DNA of 64,000 nucleotides, taken from DATKAS01 sp963733765. Lineage in GTDB: Bacteria; Actinomycetota; Acidimicrobiia; Acidimicrobiales; DATKAS01. The notes beneath the pieces were generated by a model that was not told the DNA's origin, did not search any database, and worked only from the letters and a program-made list of their open reading frames with translations. A program made the translations under genes and the position numbers. Below are positions 63,701 to 64,000 of this stretch, in pieces (the first letter of the stretch is position 1; each line of letters starts with the position of its first letter). The DNA lies in contig CAVTEI010000003.1 in assembly GCA_963733765.1 (NCBI GenBank), positions 2,170,001-2,234,000 of the forward strand, in the 5' to 3' direction.

Positions 63701-64000
63701 AGCCCGTCGAGAAAGGCGATCGCCTCGTCTGCGGTGGCCTCTTCCGTGCCAAGCACCACCGAGACGCCGCACTGCTGGGCGATGGATCGGGCTCGCGCCT
63801 TGTCGCCGAGGGCGGCGAGAGTGCTCGGCGAAGGCCCGACGAAGACGATGCCCCGCGCCGCACAGGAGACGGCGAACTCGGCCTGCTCGCTCAGGAACCC
63901 GTAGCCGGGGTGCAGCGCAGAGCACCCGGTTGCGACCGCGACGTCGAGGATCTGCTCTGCATCGAGGTACGCGGCGGGGCCGCGGCCTCGAAGCGCGATG
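60796..64000 (-). CDS. Single-chain acyl-CoA carboxylase: biotin carboxylase, BCCP and carboxyltransferase (5' end outside window)
   Basis: The frame is open from the window end to the stop at 60796, about 1067 residues. First comes a biotin carboxylase lacking its extreme N-terminus: GCSALHPGYGFLSEQAEFAV, MIKAIAGGGGRGMRVV (ATP-grasp glycine loop), VEQLVDDVRHIEVQVLGD and ERDCSIQRRHQKLIE. Then a biotinyl domain with LLVMEAMKMEHLIESTMSG (biotin lysine). Then a full carboxyltransferase with GTQGLQNHRKKDRMFELAER, FTEGGGGRPGDTDGTGLAGL, LCDTPGMMVGPEVEKTALVR and RKGYGLGAQAMAGASFHAPI. It converts an acyl-CoA to its carboxy form. The all-in-one architecture matches the long-chain (LCC) type; substrate unproven. 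Confidence 0.93.
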   Translation of the reverse strand, partial: IALRGRGPAAYLDAEQILDVAVATGCSALHPGYGFLSEQAEFAVSCAARGIVFVGPSPSTLAALGDKARARSIAQQCGVSVVLGTEEATADEAIAFLDGLGDGGAMMIKAIAGGGGRGMRVVRSRDDAEAAHERCRSEATAAFGDGRVYVEQLVDDVRHIEVQVLGDSTGAVLHLGERDCSIQRRHQKLIEMAPAPGLAAEVRDALTRDAVRIAQEVGFENAGTMEFLVRRDSAAEGPTHWFIEANARLQVEHTVSEEVMGVDLVQTQLRLAAGATLSDLGLDAAPVARGFAVQARVNLETVAADGTVRPTGGVIRVFEAPTGPGVRTDTFASTGYQTNPSFDSLLAKVIGHAPSSDPSHAIERTARALGELRIDGVETNIPFLLAVLAEPELRAGRTTTDFVDRNVSELAATATRTAQSDEPVSARRAGATVDSSDPLAVLHHGKASASRRETAAVADVDSAVVAPIQGTVVSIQVGPGDEVHRGQPLLVMEAMKMEHLIESTMSGIVRALTVSVGDTVFEGHPLVVVDADDIDRGATTVEEAVDLDRIRPDLAEALQRQGMTRDDVRPEAVARRRATNQRTTRENVDDLCDADSFVEWGSLVIAAQRRRRTMEDLIARTPADGLVAGIGRVNGHLFDDDASRCMVMSYDYTVLAGTQGLQNHRKKDRMFELAERMRLPVVVFTEGGGGRPGDTDGTGLAGLDCMAFNLFGHLSGLVPLVAINSGRCFAGNASLLGCADVVIATEDSSIGMGGPAMIEGGGLGVFHPDEVGPMSVQVSNGVVDIAVADEAEAVSVAKQYLSYFQGPVTEWDCADQRLLRSVIPENRLRVYDIRSVIETMADTGSVLELRREFGTGMVTALIRIEGRPLGLIANNPMHLAGAITSDGADKAARFMQLCDAFDLPILFLCDTPGMMVGPEVEKTALVRHCSRMFVVGASITVPFFTIVLRKGYGLGAQAMAGASFHAPIFTVAWPTGEFGGMGLEGAVKLGYRKELAAIEDPAERTQVFEEMVARMYDHGKAINAATHFEIDDVIDPFDSRRRVIEALRAAPPPPARTGKKRPCIDTW

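Overview
The window is about 64 kb of GC-rich bacterial chromosome. The gene content and order (uvrC, rapZ, gap, pgk, tpiA and secG close together, an ECF42 sigma factor with a DGPF protein, many GTG starts, apparently leaderless promoters, trehalose genes, a single-chain acyl-CoA carboxylase) point to an actinobacterium. It is probably from the class Acidimicrobiia, but that is inference from style; there is no rRNA or marker phylogeny here.

Layout. (1) 1-1748: 3' end of uvrA. (2) 1882-13563: surface-polysaccharide cluster with an initiating sugar-phosphate transferase, three GT4 glycosyltransferases, a MurJ-like flippase, an asparagine synthetase, two methyltransferases, an NAD-dependent epimerase and GDP-L-fucose synthase. 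(3) 13612-21378: nadA, uvrC, a methyltransferase, rapZ, gap, pgk and tpiA. The yvcK and whiA genes that normally sit between rapZ and gap are missing. (4) 21653-27513: a complete five-gene peptide-type ABC importer. (5) 27578-28126: secG, tRNA-Leu(GAG) and the 3' remnant of a tyrosine integrase. (6) 28302-35107: signalling locus with an FHA-adenylate cyclase, a lipoprotein, a 1455-residue Ser/Thr kinase-STAND ATPase-WD40 protein, and a surface protein whose LPATG-type anchor lies at the wrong end. (7) 35233-38841: sixA, ECF42 sigma factor with DGPF partner, and TetR with an SRPBCC protein. (8) 38997-43032: otsA and an OtsB-GH15 trehalase fusion. (9) 43056-45909: DUF35, thiolase-like and amidohydrolase genes carrying many frame breaks. 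(10) 45968-57201: a second cyclase, a hydratase, an SDR, a phosphotransferase, a KhtTU-like antiporter, an XRE regulator, a c-type cytochrome pair, a damaged ECF sigma factor and small proteins. (11) 57170-60678: regulators with readable operators, including SoxR and a divergent target. (12) 60796-64000: acyl-CoA carboxylase with biotin carboxylase, biotinyl and carboxyltransferase parts in one chain, cut by the window end.

Two themes run through the window. Many genes start 6-8 bases downstream of a TANNNT-like -10 box and look leaderless, which fixes several starts. Single-base frame breaks occur in otherwise well-conserved genes. They are scattered over most of the window but dense at 43.0-45.9 kb, so either the assembly (long-read type errors) or real decay has to be considered before calling any gene dead.
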